Source: Synechococcus sp. Nb3U1 (GTDB taxonomy: Bacteria > Cyanobacteriota > Cyanobacteriia > Thermostichales > Thermostichaceae). Taken from it: a DNA stretch of 64,000 nucleotides. The stretch's first letter is position 1. Every line of letters begins with the position of its first letter. Made by a program: the position numbers and the translations under genes. Shown here in pieces: positions 9,052 through 19,044 of this stretch. Under the pieces are notes generated by a model that had not been told where the DNA came from, made no database searches, and saw nothing but the letters and a program-made list of their open reading frames with translations. The DNA is taken from NCBI RefSeq assembly GCF_021533835.1, contig NZ_JAKFYQ010000003.1, forward strand, positions 294,938 through 358,937, written 5' to 3'.

Positions 9052-10125
9052 ATGAAACCTCAGGCCATTGCCCGTATTCTTGATGTCAACCTCGATCGCG
9101 CCCGCGAGGGTTTGCGGGTACTAGAAGAATGGTTCCGCTTCGGCCTGGAGGATCCGACCCTTTCTGGCGAATGCAAAGCCATGCGTCAGGCTTTGGCCCA
9201 GTGGCACAGCGATCCCTTGCGCTTTGCCCGCGATACTCCCGCCGATCCGGGCACGCGACTCTCCCATCCCCAAGAAGAGCAGCGTCGCGATCTCAGCCAT
9301 CTGTTGCAGGCCAATTGCAGCCGCGTTCAGGAAGCTCTACGAGTCTTAGAAGAGTACGGAAAACTGGCCGAAGCTAGCCATTGGGTGGCTCCTGGCTTGG
9401 CCAAGCTGGCCCAAGACATGCGCTATCGCCTCTACGGACTGGAAAATGAACTGTTGGGGGGATCCCTGCGGCAACGCCTTTCGGAGGCTCACCTGTATCT
9501 GGTGACCAGTCCCGTCCCCCATTGGCTAGAGGCCGTGGAAAAAGCCCTGCGCGGCGGGGTAACCCTGGTGCAGTATCGCCAAAAAAACCTCTCCGACAGC
9601 GAAAAGCTGCGGGATCTGAAGCTGCTGCGGCAACTGTGCAACCGTTACTATGCTCTGATGATCGTCAACGACCGAGTGGATTTGGCCCTGATTAGCCAAG
9701 CCGATGGCGTTCACCTGGGGCAAACCGATTTGCCTGTCCCTTACGCCCGACAGTTGCTGGGATCCCATAAGCTGATTGGCCTTTCTACCACCAACCCCGA
9801 AGAATTGGCCCAGGCTCTAACGGCTAGCGTAGATTACATCGGTGTAGGACCTGTCTATGCTACCCCCACCAAAGCCGATAAGCCTGCTTCTGGGCTGGAC
9901 TATGTGCGCTTAGCGGCCCAGCAGTCCCACATTCCCTGGTTTGCCATTGGTGGCATCGATACCCACAATCTGGCCCAAGTGCGGGAGGCGGGGGCCACCC
10001 GGGTAGCCGTGGTGCGTGCTTTGATGGAAGCCCCCGATCCGGCCCAAACAGCACGACTAATGTTAGGAGAATTGCTGCCCCAGGGGATCCCTGCTTTGTC
10101 TCAAATTGACCGATACCATGACTGA
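9052..10125 (+). CDS. thiE: Thiamine phosphate synthase with N-terminal ThiD2 domain
   Basis: A 357-residue protein of the long cyanobacterial form. Residues 1 to about 130 form the ThiD2-like domain (ARILDVNLDRAREGLRVLEE, repeated later as CSRVQEALRVLEEYGK). From about 145 the TIM-barrel thiamine phosphate synthase follows (LYLVTSPVPHW, GVTLVQYRQKNLSD, MIVNDRVDLAL, ADGVHLGQTDLP, YIGVGPVYATPTKADKP). It joins HMP pyrophosphate to thiazole phosphate to give thiamine phosphate. The ATG at 9052 follows AAGGGAAT. The stop overlaps the ATG of the next gene by 8 bp, suggesting translational coupling. No TPP riboswitch is visible upstream. Confidence 0.93.
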   Translation: MKPQAIARILDVNLDRAREGLRVLEEWFRFGLEDPTLSGECKAMRQALAQWHSDPLRFARDTPADPGTRLSHPQEEQRRDLSHLLQANCSRVQEALRVLEEYGKLAEASHWVAPGLAKLAQDMRYRLYGLENELLGGSLRQRLSEAHLYLVTSPVPHWLEAVEKALRGGVTLVQYRQKNLSDSEKLRDLKLLRQLCNRYYALMIVNDRVDLALISQADGVHLGQTDLPVPYARQLLGSHKLIGLSTTNPEELAQALTASVDYIGVGPVYATPTKADKPASGLDYVRLAAQQSHIPWFAIGGIDTHNLAQVREAGATRVAVVRALMEAPDPAQTARLMLGELLPQGIPALSQIDRYHD

Positions 10126-11767
10126 TGCCGCAAAACACCTGCCTGAGAGCGAAAGCAGGTTAAATCTCTCCCCAAATGGGATCCCTTCGGGCCAAGCTTT
10201 GACCCACGAACCGCAAGCGCAGCTGGTCACCGCCCTTGATTTGATGATTCGGGCTCGTTACCCTCTGATTTACCTGGTTTCTCCAGAGGAGGAGCCTGCC
10301 GATGCGGTGCTGGCGCAAGTGGCCAAATGCACGGATCCCGCCCGCAAAGTGCTGATTTGGGATCTGGTACGCGGCTGGCAGGACACCGGCGAAGATCGAG
10401 GCTCGGTCATGGCCGCCCTAGGCCGGGTGATGCGCTCTGCCCCGAGCGAAGACACCCTGTTTGTGTTGCGGGATCTGCACTACATTTTGCGCAACGCCAG
10501 CAGCGACAAAAATGCCCCCATTGTGCGCGAGCTGAAAAACCTCAGCCGTGAGCTAAAACGCAGCCGCAAGATGTTGCTCCTTCTCAGCCATACCCTAGAG
10601 ATCCCCACCGATCTGGCAGAAGAGATCACCGTCGTCGATATCCCCTTGCCCAGCAGCGACGAGATCAGCCGCCTGATCCAGCTCTATGTTGCCCCCGAGA
10701 AACTCAAACTCACCTCCCTCGCCCGCGAACAGCTGATCAAAGCCTGCCAGGGTCTGAGTCGAGAACGGATTCGCCGCGTTTTGGCCCGTGCCCTGGCGGC
10801 CAAACAAGAAGTGAACGAAGCGGATATTGATCTGGTGTTGGAGGAAAAAAAGCAGGCCATTCGCCAAACTGGCATTCTAGAGTTTTTCACCGCCCGCGAG
10901 AGCCTCAAAAGTGTGGGCGGGCTGGATAACCTGAAAGCCTGGGTGCGGGTGCGCCAAGAAGCCTTTACCGAAGAAGCACGTCGCTATGGCTTGCCCAACC
11001 CGAAGGGGGTGTTGCTGGTGGGGATCCAGGGCACCGGCAAATCCTTATCCGCCAAAACCATTGCCAACGAGTGGCGTTTGCCCTTGCTGCGGTTGGATGC
11101 AGGCCGCCTTTTCGCTGGGATCGTTGGGGAATCGGAAAGTCGCGTGCGGCAGATGATCCAACTCTCGGAGGCGATGGCTCCCTGCGTGCTCTGGATCGAC
11201 GAGATTGACAAAGCTTTTGGCAATATCGCCAGTGGCGCCGATGGGGATTCTGGCACCAGTCGGCGGGTGTTTGGCAGCCTGATCACCTGGATGCAGGAGA
11301 AAACCAGCCCCGTTTTCATCGTGGCCACCGCCAACAATGTTCCCCTATTGCCGCCGGAATTGCTGCGCAAAGGCCGCTTTGATGAGATCTTTTTCTTGAA
11401 CTTGCCCACCGAAGCTGAACGCAAAGAGATTTTTCGCGTCCATCTGCAGCGGTTACGCCCCAGCCGCCTGCGGGAGTTCGACCTAGGGGCTTTAGCCGCT
11501 CAGTCAGAAAACTTTAGCGGGGCGGAGATCGAACAAACGATTGTGGATGCCATGTACAACGCCTTTGGGGGCAGCGGGGGTAACAGCAGACGGGACTTCA
11601 CCCAAGAGGACATTCTGCAAGCCATTGCCGAAACCGTGCCCTTGGCCTCGATCGCCCGCGACCAAATTGAGAACCTCAAGTGTTGGGCGGCCCAAGCGGG
11701 AGCCAGAACCGCCTCGCAAGATGCCAAGATACTACAGGAGATGAAACAGTGTTTTATCCCCTCCTGA
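10118..11767 (+). CDS. ycf46: Ycf46-like AAA ATPase
   Basis: A 549-residue AAA protein of the Ycf46 family, conserved in cyanobacteria and red-algal plastids. The N-terminal ~240 residues form the family-specific domain (ARYPLIYLVSPEE, LRDLHYILRN, LKNLSRELKRSRK). The ATPase module has Walker A GIQGTGKS (about residue 302), Walker B VLWIDEIDKAF, and an arginine-finger region LRKGRFDEIFF. An ATG at 10118 overlapping the thiE stop is preferred over the TTG at 10106. In Synechocystis a family member has been linked to photosynthesis and CO2 use; the biochemical role is unsettled. Confidence 0.88.
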   Translation: MTDAAKHLPESESRLNLSPNGIPSGQALTHEPQAQLVTALDLMIRARYPLIYLVSPEEEPADAVLAQVAKCTDPARKVLIWDLVRGWQDTGEDRGSVMAALGRVMRSAPSEDTLFVLRDLHYILRNASSDKNAPIVRELKNLSRELKRSRKMLLLLSHTLEIPTDLAEEITVVDIPLPSSDEISRLIQLYVAPEKLKLTSLAREQLIKACQGLSRERIRRVLARALAAKQEVNEADIDLVLEEKKQAIRQTGILEFFTARESLKSVGGLDNLKAWVRVRQEAFTEEARRYGLPNPKGVLLVGIQGTGKSLSAKTIANEWRLPLLRLDAGRLFAGIVGESESRVRQMIQLSEAMAPCVLWIDEIDKAFGNIASGADGDSGTSRRVFGSLITWMQEKTSPVFIVATANNVPLLPPELLRKGRFDEIFFLNLPTEAERKEIFRVHLQRLRPSRLREFDLGALAAQSENFSGAEIEQTIVDAMYNAFGGSGGNSRRDFTQEDILQAIAETVPLASIARDQIENLKCWAAQAGARTASQDAKILQEMKQCFIPS

Positions 11768-11786
11768 TACCCCCTGCAAAGCGGCA

Positions 11787-12803
11787 TTAGCCCTCCGCCT
11801 CAGATGGGAGCGGATCCGGATCCCCATCTGCATCTACATCCTCAACAATGCGGGCTGATCGCTGCTGTCGCCACCATACCAGTAGAGGGCTAGCGATAAA
11901 AATGCTGGAATAAACCCCCAAGCTAAACCCTACCAACAGCGCCACCGCAAATCCCTTTAAGGTCGCTCCACCCAAAATGGCAATGGCAATCAGGGGCAAC
12001 ATCGTCGTCAGGGTGGTGTTGAAAGAGCGGGCAAAGGTTTGGTTCAAGGACAGGTTCACGACCTCAGCAAAGCTGACCTTGCGGCTGATCAGACGGCGGT
12101 TTTCCCGGATGCGGTCGTAGATGACCACCGTGTCATTCACAGAAAAGCCGATGATAGTGAGCAGTGCTACCACAAACAGGCTATCCACCTCCATGCCCAC
12201 CGTCAGACCCAAGAGGGCAAACAGCCCCATCGTCAGCACCACGTCGTGCAAAAGGGCCAGAATGGCGAATACCGCGTAATCTAACTGGAAGCGCAGCGTC
12301 AGATAGACCACGATCAACCCGAAGGAGATCAACACCGCCAGAATGCCGGAACGCAGCAGCAGCCTTCCTACCGTCGGGCCGACAGTCTCGACCAAATTGC
12401 GCTCAAACGGGCCAACCTTCTGCTGAATTGTGGCTTCCACTGCTAGTCGTTCCTCTTCGGAAAGGGGGGGCATACGGATCAGGGCTTCTTGGCTGGTGTT
12501 GGTGTCCAGTTGAATCACACTGCTTGCCAAGTTGTGTTCCTGAAGAGCTTGCCGCAGTTCCTCGGTGGTGATGGGTTGCTCGAAGCTCAAATCCAACAGG
12601 GTACCGCCGGAAAAATCCAACCCCAGCCGCAGGGGGGTGCCGAAGGAGGCCAGGGAGAAGGCCATACTGGTTAACCCCACTACCAACACCACCAATGAGA
12701 TGGTGAACCACAGCTTACTGCGCCTGACAATATCGAAGCGATAACTCAGTTGAGGGAGGACTTGTAGTGTTGGATCTGTCGGGGATATCTCCTGAGTGGT
12801 CAT
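11787..12803 (-). CDS. secF: Protein translocase subunit SecF
   Basis: A 338-residue RND-type membrane subunit that, with SecD, uses the proton gradient to pull exported proteins through SecYEG. Features are the periplasmic start GLDFSGGTLLDLSFEQP, the six-segment membrane part with VDSLFVVALLTIIGFSVNDTVVIYDRIRE, and SLNQTFARSFNTTLTTMLPL. Its start overlaps the secD stop by 4 bp, so the pair is translationally coupled. It ends 19 bp from the convergent ycf46 gene. Confidence 0.95.
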   Translation of the reverse strand: MTTQEISPTDPTLQVLPQLSYRFDIVRRSKLWFTISLVVLVVGLTSMAFSLASFGTPLRLGLDFSGGTLLDLSFEQPITTEELRQALQEHNLASSVIQLDTNTSQEALIRMPPLSEEERLAVEATIQQKVGPFERNLVETVGPTVGRLLLRSGILAVLISFGLIVVYLTLRFQLDYAVFAILALLHDVVLTMGLFALLGLTVGMEVDSLFVVALLTIIGFSVNDTVVIYDRIRENRRLISRKVSFAEVVNLSLNQTFARSFNTTLTTMLPLIAIAILGGATLKGFAVALLVGFSLGVYSSIFIASPLLVWWRQQRSARIVEDVDADGDPDPLPSEAEG

Positions 12804-14146
12804 GATTGGGACACCTCCATCCGAACACCATAAAGCTGAGGTTTGCGCAAACTCGGGATCCCCATTGCTGCCAAGAGCAAGGTACGGGTACAGGTGAGCG
12901 CCGTAAAGAAACTGACCAAGATGCCAATGCCAAGGGTCACCGCAAACCCTTTCACTAGACCCACCCCCAGCCAGAAGAGCACGCCACAGACCAAGAGCGT
13001 GGTGACGTTGCTATCCAAAATGCTGCTGAAGGCGCGGTTAAACCCTTCCGAAATGGACTTGTAGAGGGATTTTCCTTCCCGCAGTTCTTCCTTGATGCGC
13101 TCAAAAATCAACACATTGGCATCCACTGCCATGCCAATACTGAGGATAAAGCCCGCGATCCCCGGCAGGGTCATGGTTACCCCCAGTAACTGAAACAGGG
13201 CAAAGGTACAGAGGGCATAAATCAGCAGCGCCACATCGGCAATCAACCCCGGCAAACGATAGTAAGCCACCATGAAGATAAACACCAGCACAATGCCACC
13301 GATGCCGGCATAGAGGCTGCGCCGCACACTCACTTCCCCAAGAGTGGCTCCAACGGTGCGGTTCTCGATTACCTGGATGCGGGCTGGCAAGGCTCCCGCT
13401 TTTAGTTTGACCGCCAGATCGTTGGCGGTTTCCACCGAAAAGTTTCCCGTAATCACGGCTGTTCCGCCGGTAATGCCAGTGCGAGCAAACTCCGCCCCCA
13501 CCACCGGCGCGCTGATCAGCACATCATCCAGGAAAATGCCAATCGAGCGACCGGTTCCGGCCAAATCACGGGTCAGCTGAGTGAATCTTTCTGCCCCTTC
13601 CGGCTTAAACTCCAGCAGCACCTCCCAATTTTGGGATCCCCGTCGGGGCGCTTGGGGGTAAGCATTGCGCAGCAGATCCCCGGTTAAGCCCACATGCTCA
13701 AATAAAGCATCAGGCTCCTCACCAGCGGTCACCTCCCCCAATTCATTACGGGGCAGGGTATTCGCGGGTACCAAACCTTTGCGAAAGTCCAGTTGGGCAG
13801 TATCCCCCAGTAGGGCAATAGCGCGATCCGGATCCGCCACCCCTGGCAACTGTACAAACAGGCGATCTTGACCACTGATTTGCACCAACGGCTCGGCTAC
13901 TCCCAACCCATTGATGCGCTGCTGGATCACAGCCTCCACACCCTGCATCACATTAGGGGTGATCTCGGTCACTTCCTCGGTGGGCAGAGCTTGCAGGGTG
14001 AGTTGGGTTCCCCCCTTGAGATCCAGACCCAGGCGCACTTCGCGACTGAAGCCCACGTAGACAAAAGCTACCACCACCGCCAGGATGAGGAGCAGTCCCC
14101 GCAAAAAGGCAAGCCGATTGAGCAATGAACCCGAGGATTTAACCAT
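12800..14146 (-). CDS. secD: Protein translocase subunit SecD
   Basis: A 448-residue partner of SecF. The protein begins with a membrane anchor and GLDLKGGTQLTLQALP, has the periplasmic P1 base/head region (INGLGVAEPLVQISGQDRLFVQLPG; KAGALPARIQVIENRTVG), and ends with the membrane half (IAGFILSIGMAVDANVLIFERIKEEL; FSSILDSNVTTLLVCGVLFW). First gene of a secD-secF operon. The 227 bp upstream, up to the TPR gene end at 14374, hold no gene I can support and presumably the promoter. Confidence 0.95.
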   Translation of the reverse strand: MVKSSGSLLNRLAFLRGLLLILAVVVAFVYVGFSREVRLGLDLKGGTQLTLQALPTEEVTEITPNVMQGVEAVIQQRINGLGVAEPLVQISGQDRLFVQLPGVADPDRAIALLGDTAQLDFRKGLVPANTLPRNELGEVTAGEEPDALFEHVGLTGDLLRNAYPQAPRRGSQNWEVLLEFKPEGAERFTQLTRDLAGTGRSIGIFLDDVLISAPVVGAEFARTGITGGTAVITGNFSVETANDLAVKLKAGALPARIQVIENRTVGATLGEVSVRRSLYAGIGGIVLVFIFMVAYYRLPGLIADVALLIYALCTFALFQLLGVTMTLPGIAGFILSIGMAVDANVLIFERIKEELREGKSLYKSISEGFNRAFSSILDSNVTTLLVCGVLFWLGVGLVKGFAVTLGIGILVSFFTALTCTRTLLLAAMGIPSLRKPQLYGVRMEVSQS

Positions 14147-14373
14147 ATTGCTGGAGATGTGACTGGAGGTGTGAAGAACACTGACGCACTCAACCTGAAC
14201 TCCTCAGGATTTTGGCGCTCACTGATCCTATCTCACACGGGATCCCTGCTTCGACAATGCTAGGAACCGTGGAGCACGTGGCAGGGTCCCGAATGACCAA
14301 CCTCTAGCCCAGGGATACCCCATTCCTCAAATCAGCTAGGGATATGAAGTCTAGAAGAAAGTCTAGAAGAGCT

Positions 14374-15351
14374 TCATCCAAGGCTTCCTAAAGCTTTCAA
14401 TGGCTGGTTTTGAGCGGCAGCTTGGACAACCCTGAGGTGGTGAGGGTAATAGGTGCGGGCATAATCGCTACGCCAGATGCTGGATCCTTGTAAAACCTCA
14501 CGATCAGCCCGGATCGCCTTGACCCCAGTTCGATAGGCATCGGCAAAGCGCTCTAGGGGCAAGTAAATGTGGGCGGGCATGTGCAAGAGATGTCCGGCAG
14601 CGGGCACGAGTGTTTCCAAGCGTTCGGCACTGGCCAGCGCTTTCTCGGGGGTTGGGGATCCCTCTAAAGCGTGGATGTAGAGGTGATTGGCACCTGGATG
14701 GTCGGGATCCTGAGTGAGTACCCCTTCTAAGGTGGTGAGGATTTCTTGCGTGTAGGGCTGCGGCTGGCCGGTCGCCGTCCAGTAGTGCCCTGGAGAGAGC
14801 AGCATCAAGGCTTCGGCGTAGAGAGTGGCTGCATCCAGATCCTCTGGGAAAAGGGTGGTCAGGCTGCGCATCGCCCCGGCATAGTTTAGGGCCTGTTGTC
14901 GGTCATCTTCTGGCTCAGGGGAGGAGTAGCGTTGAGAGAGTGCCCAGAGATAAGCGCGGGTTTGTCGGTCGGTTGCCAAAGTTTGCCCTTGGGCCAGCAG
15001 ATCCAGAATCTGGGGTTGAAACGGTTGAAATCGGTGGGGTCTGGGATCCGCCAAGTTGGGCCCCAGAGCGTAGGCCATTCCCCAGTAACACAGAGCACAG
15101 CCGGGATCCCGCTCTATGGCCCTTTCAAAAGAGTGAATTGCCGCCTCTAGGTTAAACCCGTACAGCCAGACCCATCCCTGGTCAAAATAGCGTTGGGCGA
15201 CGGGATCCTCCGTTTCAATGGGGTGATGATGGGATCCCAATCCGGCCATGAGGGGAAATGCTGACTGTTTTGCTGGGATCCAATGTCCGCCACCCACACA
15301 GCCGATGCACAGGAGCAGACTGAGAATAAACCCCACAACCTGACTGAACAT
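14374..15351 (-). CDS. TPR-repeat lipoprotein
   Basis: The frame is open to 15420, but the ATG at 15351 gives a clean lipoprotein signal (MFSQVVGFILSLLLCIGC) and sits 4 bp after the stop of the upstream transporter gene, so it is preferred. The mature protein (about 305 residues) carries tetratricopeptide-like helices (QRYFDQGWVWLYGFNLEAAI, HSFERAIERDPGCALCYWG, LTQDPDHPGANHLYIHALEG). Family members are annotated only as TPR proteins. It is probably anchored in the envelope as a protein-interaction platform; no partner is evident. Confidence 0.78.
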   Translation of the reverse strand: MFSQVVGFILSLLLCIGCVGGGHWIPAKQSAFPLMAGLGSHHHPIETEDPVAQRYFDQGWVWLYGFNLEAAIHSFERAIERDPGCALCYWGMAYALGPNLADPRPHRFQPFQPQILDLLAQGQTLATDRQTRAYLWALSQRYSSPEPEDDRQQALNYAGAMRSLTTLFPEDLDAATLYAEALMLLSPGHYWTATGQPQPYTQEILTTLEGVLTQDPDHPGANHLYIHALEGSPTPEKALASAERLETLVPAAGHLLHMPAHIYLPLERFADAYRTGVKAIRADREVLQGSSIWRSDYARTYYPHHLRVVQAAAQNQPLKALGSLG

Positions 15352-15355
15352 GTCC

Positions 15356-16264
15356 TCAAGAATCGGATCCCTCAATGTAGGAATAGGGCTCCAGATGAAT
15401 GGTGGCCCGCACTGCTCCATAGCGCTCCCGCAGCAGTTGCTCCACTTCTTCGGTGATACGATGGGCCGACTCGATATCTTGAGGTTCCACCACCATGTGC
15501 ATCTCGATAAAAATCATCTGCCCAGGGATCCCGCGGGAGGTGATCTCATGGCAATCCAACACCCCTGGCAAGCTCATGATCAGCTCTCGTAAAGCTTTGG
15601 GGGGAATGGCTACACTGTCAGTGAGATAGGGAACATTTTCTCGCAACACCTGCCAGCCGCTCCAAAATACCAGCAAGCCCACCGGAAAGGCCAAGGCTTG
15701 ATCCAGCCAGGTCAACCCCAGGCGCACCCCAACCAACCCCAGCAGCACCGCCAGGGTTACCCAAACATCACTGAGGGTATGGCGGGCATCTGCCAGCAAC
15801 AAACGACTAGACAGAGCCTTACCTCGTTGGTGCTCGTAAACCGTGACGAAAAGATTGATCACCAAAACCCCTACCATCAGGACGAGGGTAAGTTGATTGA
15901 TCTCCAATGTTTGATTGGGTTCAAAGAAGCGGACAACCGCCGACTGCAAAATTTCAAAACTGGCCATGCCCAGAAAGGCAGCAATCCCCAAGGCCCCAAT
16001 GGACTCAAACTTTCGGTGTCCATAGGGATGATCAGCATCCGGCTCTGGTGAAGAAAAGCGCATGGCCAATAGGCCTAAAATGTTGCTGGCGCTGTCGGTA
16101 AAGCTGTGCAAGGCATCGGCAATCAAGCTCAGGGATCCCGTCGTTAGTCCCAGAATGAGCTTGACCCAAAATACCAAGATATTCAGCCCCAGGGTGATGT
16201 ACAACACCTTTTGCACCTGGCGCTGACGATGTCCTGAGACTGCACTAGAAACCGACAGACTCAT
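15356..16264 (-). CDS. Cation diffusion facilitator family transporter
   Basis: A CDF transporter that exchanges divalent metal ions (Zn, Fe, Mn or Co) for protons. Six membrane segments are seen, with the metal-site motifs SLIADALHSFTDSASN in helix 2 and ADARHTLSDVWVTL in helix 5 (the paired HxxxD sites), then a cytosolic C-terminal domain (CHEITSRGIPGQMIFIEMHM). The frame is open to 16402, but the 46 residues before the ATG at 16264 are not part of the family core, so 16264 is chosen; the longer start cannot be excluded. Metal specificity is not readable. It probably forms an operon with the TPR lipoprotein 4 bp downstream. Confidence 0.87.
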   Translation of the reverse strand: MSLSVSSAVSGHRQRQVQKVLYITLGLNILVFWVKLILGLTTGSLSLIADALHSFTDSASNILGLLAMRFSSPEPDADHPYGHRKFESIGALGIAAFLGMASFEILQSAVVRFFEPNQTLEINQLTLVLMVGVLVINLFVTVYEHQRGKALSSRLLLADARHTLSDVWVTLAVLLGLVGVRLGLTWLDQALAFPVGLLVFWSGWQVLRENVPYLTDSVAIPPKALRELIMSLPGVLDCHEITSRGIPGQMIFIEMHMVVEPQDIESAHRITEEVEQLLRERYGAVRATIHLEPYSYIEGSDS

Positions 16265-16434
16265 CCATCCAAAAAGGAAACCACCCCTTATTCTGCCATT
16301 GGCCTCAGAAGGAAACAAACAGAAGGAAACAAATATCTCCCAAGCTAGAATTTCTCCCCAACGAAGTATCTTGGAAGCAGCATCCGCAGAAGTCATGTTC
16401 AAAATAACACGATCAAGTTAAGGATGACTGATCT

Positions 16435-17880
16435 ATGCATGTTGCGGTCATTGGAACCGGCTATGTCGGGTTGGTCACGGGAGCTTGCCTGGCTCACCTC
16501 GGCCATTCAGTCATTTGTGTGGACAACAACCCAGCCAAAATCGAAGGACTGCAGCGGGGGCGATTGCCCATTTACGAGCCTGGCTTAGAGGAATTGGTGC
16601 GGCGGGGCTCCGCCAGTGGCCAGTTACGGTTCACCACCGATCTCCGCAGTGGGATCGAAAACAGCCAGGTCATCTTTATTGCTGTCGGTACGCCCGCCTT
16701 ACCCAGTGGGGATCCAGATTTGCGCTATGTAGAGGCGGTGGCTCGAGAGATTGGCCAACATCTAGATGAGCAGTATCGGGTGATTGTTAACAAATCCACC
16801 GTCCCGATTGGCTCCGGTGACTGGGTGCGCATGATCATCCTGGATGGGGCAGCCGAGGCCGCCAAGCAACGGTTCAACAGCTCAGGAGAAAGTCACCTCG
16901 AGGAACTGCGGCAAGCAGGAAATCCAGAAACAGTGACTGGGCAAGGGAGCGTTGCCACTCTGCAGGGATCCCGTTGGATGCCCCACTTTGATGTGGTTAG
17001 CAACCCAGAATTTTTGCGGGAGGGCAGCGCCATTCACGACACTTTTAACCCCGATCGCATCGTGGTGGGATCCGACAGTGAGCGGGCCATCGAGATCATG
17101 CAGCAACTTTACGAGCCAATCCTCAGCCGCCAGGGGGGGCTAAGCGGGGATCCGGTTCCTTGGGTGGTGACCGATTTGGCCTCTGCTGAAATGATCAAAT
17201 ATGCCGCCAACGCCTTCTTGGCCACCAAGATTAGCTTTATCAACGAGATCGCCAACATTTGTGAGCGCACTGGGGCGGATGTGACGCAGGTGGCCGATGG
17301 GATCGGCTTAGATAAACGGATTGGCCGCGCTTTTTTGAATGCGGGCTTGGGCTGGGGGGGCAGTTGCTTCCCCAAGGATGTGGCGGCTCTGATTCAAACG
17401 GCAGCCGACTATGGCTACGAAGCCCGTCTTTTGCGTGCCACAGTCGAGGTGAACCAAGAGCAACGGCAACGCTTGGTGGAAAAGCTGCAACAGGCGCTGA
17501 AAGTTCTGAAGGGGAAAACCATCGGCTTACTGGGCCTTACCTTTAAGCCCAATACTGATGATATGCGGGATGCCCCGTCTCTGAGCCTGATCGAGCACCT
17601 GCACAAGCTGGGGGCCAAGGTGAAAGCCTATGATCCGGTGGTGTCGGGATCCGGGATCCGCGAGGGCTTGGCCCATGTGGTGGTGGAAACCGATGTGCTG
17701 CGGCTGGCCCAGGATTGTGATGCGCTGGTCTTGGTCACTGAATGGCAGGAGTTTCAGACTTTGGATTACGGTCGTTTAGCGGGCTTGATGCGGCGGCCCT
17801 TGCTGATCGACGGGCGTAACTGTCTAGATCGGCAGGCGTTGCGGCAGGTAGGCATGACTGTATTGGGGGTGGGTTGGTGA
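16435..17880 (+). CDS. ugd: UDP-glucose 6-dehydrogenase
   Basis: A 481-residue enzyme that oxidises UDP-glucose to UDP-glucuronate with two NAD+. The Rossmann motif is [14 protein letters not shown] at residue 3, with [34 protein letters not shown] and the catalytic cysteine in [16 protein letters not shown]. It is slightly longer than usual because of an insertion around residues 145-175 ([20 protein letters not shown]) before the substrate domain. It overlaps the next gene by 4 bp (GTGA), whose product would use UDP-glucuronate, so the two act in sequence. Confidence 0.94.
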   Translation: MHVAVIGTGYVGLVTGACLAHLGHSVICVDNNPAKIEGLQRGRLPIYEPGLEELVRRGSASGQLRFTTDLRSGIENSQVIFIAVGTPALPSGDPDLRYVEAVAREIGQHLDEQYRVIVNKSTVPIGSGDWVRMIILDGAAEAAKQRFNSSGESHLEELRQAGNPETVTGQGSVATLQGSRWMPHFDVVSNPEFLREGSAIHDTFNPDRIVVGSDSERAIEIMQQLYEPILSRQGGLSGDPVPWVVTDLASAEMIKYAANAFLATKISFINEIANICERTGADVTQVADGIGLDKRIGRAFLNAGLGWGGSCFPKDVAALIQTAADYGYEARLLRATVEVNQEQRQRLVEKLQQALKVLKGKTIGLLGLTFKPNTDDMRDAPSLSLIEHLHKLGAKVKAYDPVVSGSGIREGLAHVVVETDVLRLAQDCDALVLVTEWQEFQTLDYGRLAGLMRRPLLIDGRNCLDRQALRQVGMTVLGVGW

Positions 17881-18833
17881 GTCATTTGAAGATTCTGGTC
17901 ACCGGCGGCATGGGGTTTATCGGATCCCATCTGGTAACGCGGCTGCTACAAGAAGGGCACCAGGTGATCTGCCTAGACAATGGTTATACCGGTCGCCAAC
18001 TCAATATAGAAGCCCATCTGCAAAACCCTGCTTTTCAACTCATCCATCAAGATATTGTTGATCCCTTGCCGCAAGTCCTAGAAAAATCTGGGATCCAGCA
18101 AATCTATCACTTGGCCTGCCCCGCCTCCCCCCCCCACTACCAAGCGGATCCAATTCGCACCATTCGCACCAGCGTTTGGGGCACCTACAACCTCTTGCAA
18201 TTGGCCCAGAAGATCCAGGCCAGGCTGCTGTTGGCCTCCACCTCGGAAGTATATGGGGATCCCTTAGTCCACCCACAACCGGAGGACTACTGGGGTCATG
18301 TCAACCCAATTGGCCCAAGGGCTTGCTATGACGAATCCAAGCGGTTAGCGGAAACCCTAGCTTTTGATTGGCAGCGGCAATATCAAATTGAGATCCGGGT
18401 GGCCCGTATTTTCAACACCTATGGCCCTGCCATGCGGGAGGATGATGGCCGGGTGGTGAGCAACTTCATTGTGCAAGCCTTGCGGGGGGATCCCCTGACG
18501 GTCTACGGAGATGGCTCCCAAACCCGCAGCTTTTGCTATGTCTCCGACTTGGTGGAGGGCCTGCTGCGGCTGATGCATGGATCCCATCCTGGCCCGATCA
18601 ACTTGGGCAACCCGCATGAGTTCACGGTGTTGGAGCTAGCCCAACAGGTCTTGGCCCTAACGGGGAGCGCTTCAGAAATTGCCCATCATCCCCTGCCCGC
18701 AGACGACCCCAAACAACGGCAACCGGATATTCACAAGGCCCGCACCCTCCTAGACTGGGAACCGCGGATCCCGTTGCACTCGGGCCTGCAACTGACCATT
18801 CCCTATTTCCGCAACCGGCTGGGGTTGGGCTAA
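17877..18833 (+). CDS. UDP-glucuronate decarboxylase (UDP-xylose synthase type), NAD-dependent SDR
   Basis: An extended short-chain dehydrogenase of 318 residues. It has the NAD site [15 protein letters not shown], the catalytic TSEVYGDP and YDESK (YxxxK), and the UXS-type block [20 protein letters not shown] plus [11 protein letters not shown]. This block distinguishes it from dTDP-glucose dehydratases. It should convert UDP-glucuronate to UDP-xylose. GTG at 17877, inside the ugd stop, is the likely start and implies translational coupling. Together the pair supplies pentose for cell-surface polysaccharide. Confidence 0.9.
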   Translation: MSHLKILVTGGMGFIGSHLVTRLLQEGHQVICLDNGYTGRQLNIEAHLQNPAFQLIHQDIVDPLPQVLEKSGIQQIYHLACPASPPHYQADPIRTIRTSVWGTYNLLQLAQKIQARLLLASTSEVYGDPLVHPQPEDYWGHVNPIGPRACYDESKRLAETLAFDWQRQYQIEIRVARIFNTYGPAMREDDGRVVSNFIVQALRGDPLTVYGDGSQTRSFCYVSDLVEGLLRLMHGSHPGPINLGNPHEFTVLELAQQVLALTGSASEIAHHPLPADDPKQRQPDIHKARTLLDWEPRIPLHSGLQLTIPYFRNRLGLG

Positions 18834-19044
18834 AGAATCCGAATCTCAGGGGATAACCGCGGGGCAACCCTCACCAAAACCTCCCCAGCCTCCCCCTCAG
18901 GTGAGGGGATAGGTGGATCTTCAGCAAAACGTCGGTAGAGATTCAGCGATTTTACTGAATAAGCAGGTGAGTGAAGTACTTTAATCTAAGGGAGTATTAC
19001 TTAGAAGATACTGCCTAAGCCCTTCTCACCTCTAATTGCAATCC

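Noticed and set aside
16265..16402. 46-residue N-terminal extension of the cation diffusion facilitator
   Set aside because: The extension lies outside the conserved family core, and the ATG at 16264 places the first membrane helix at the usual distance; kept as a possibility only.
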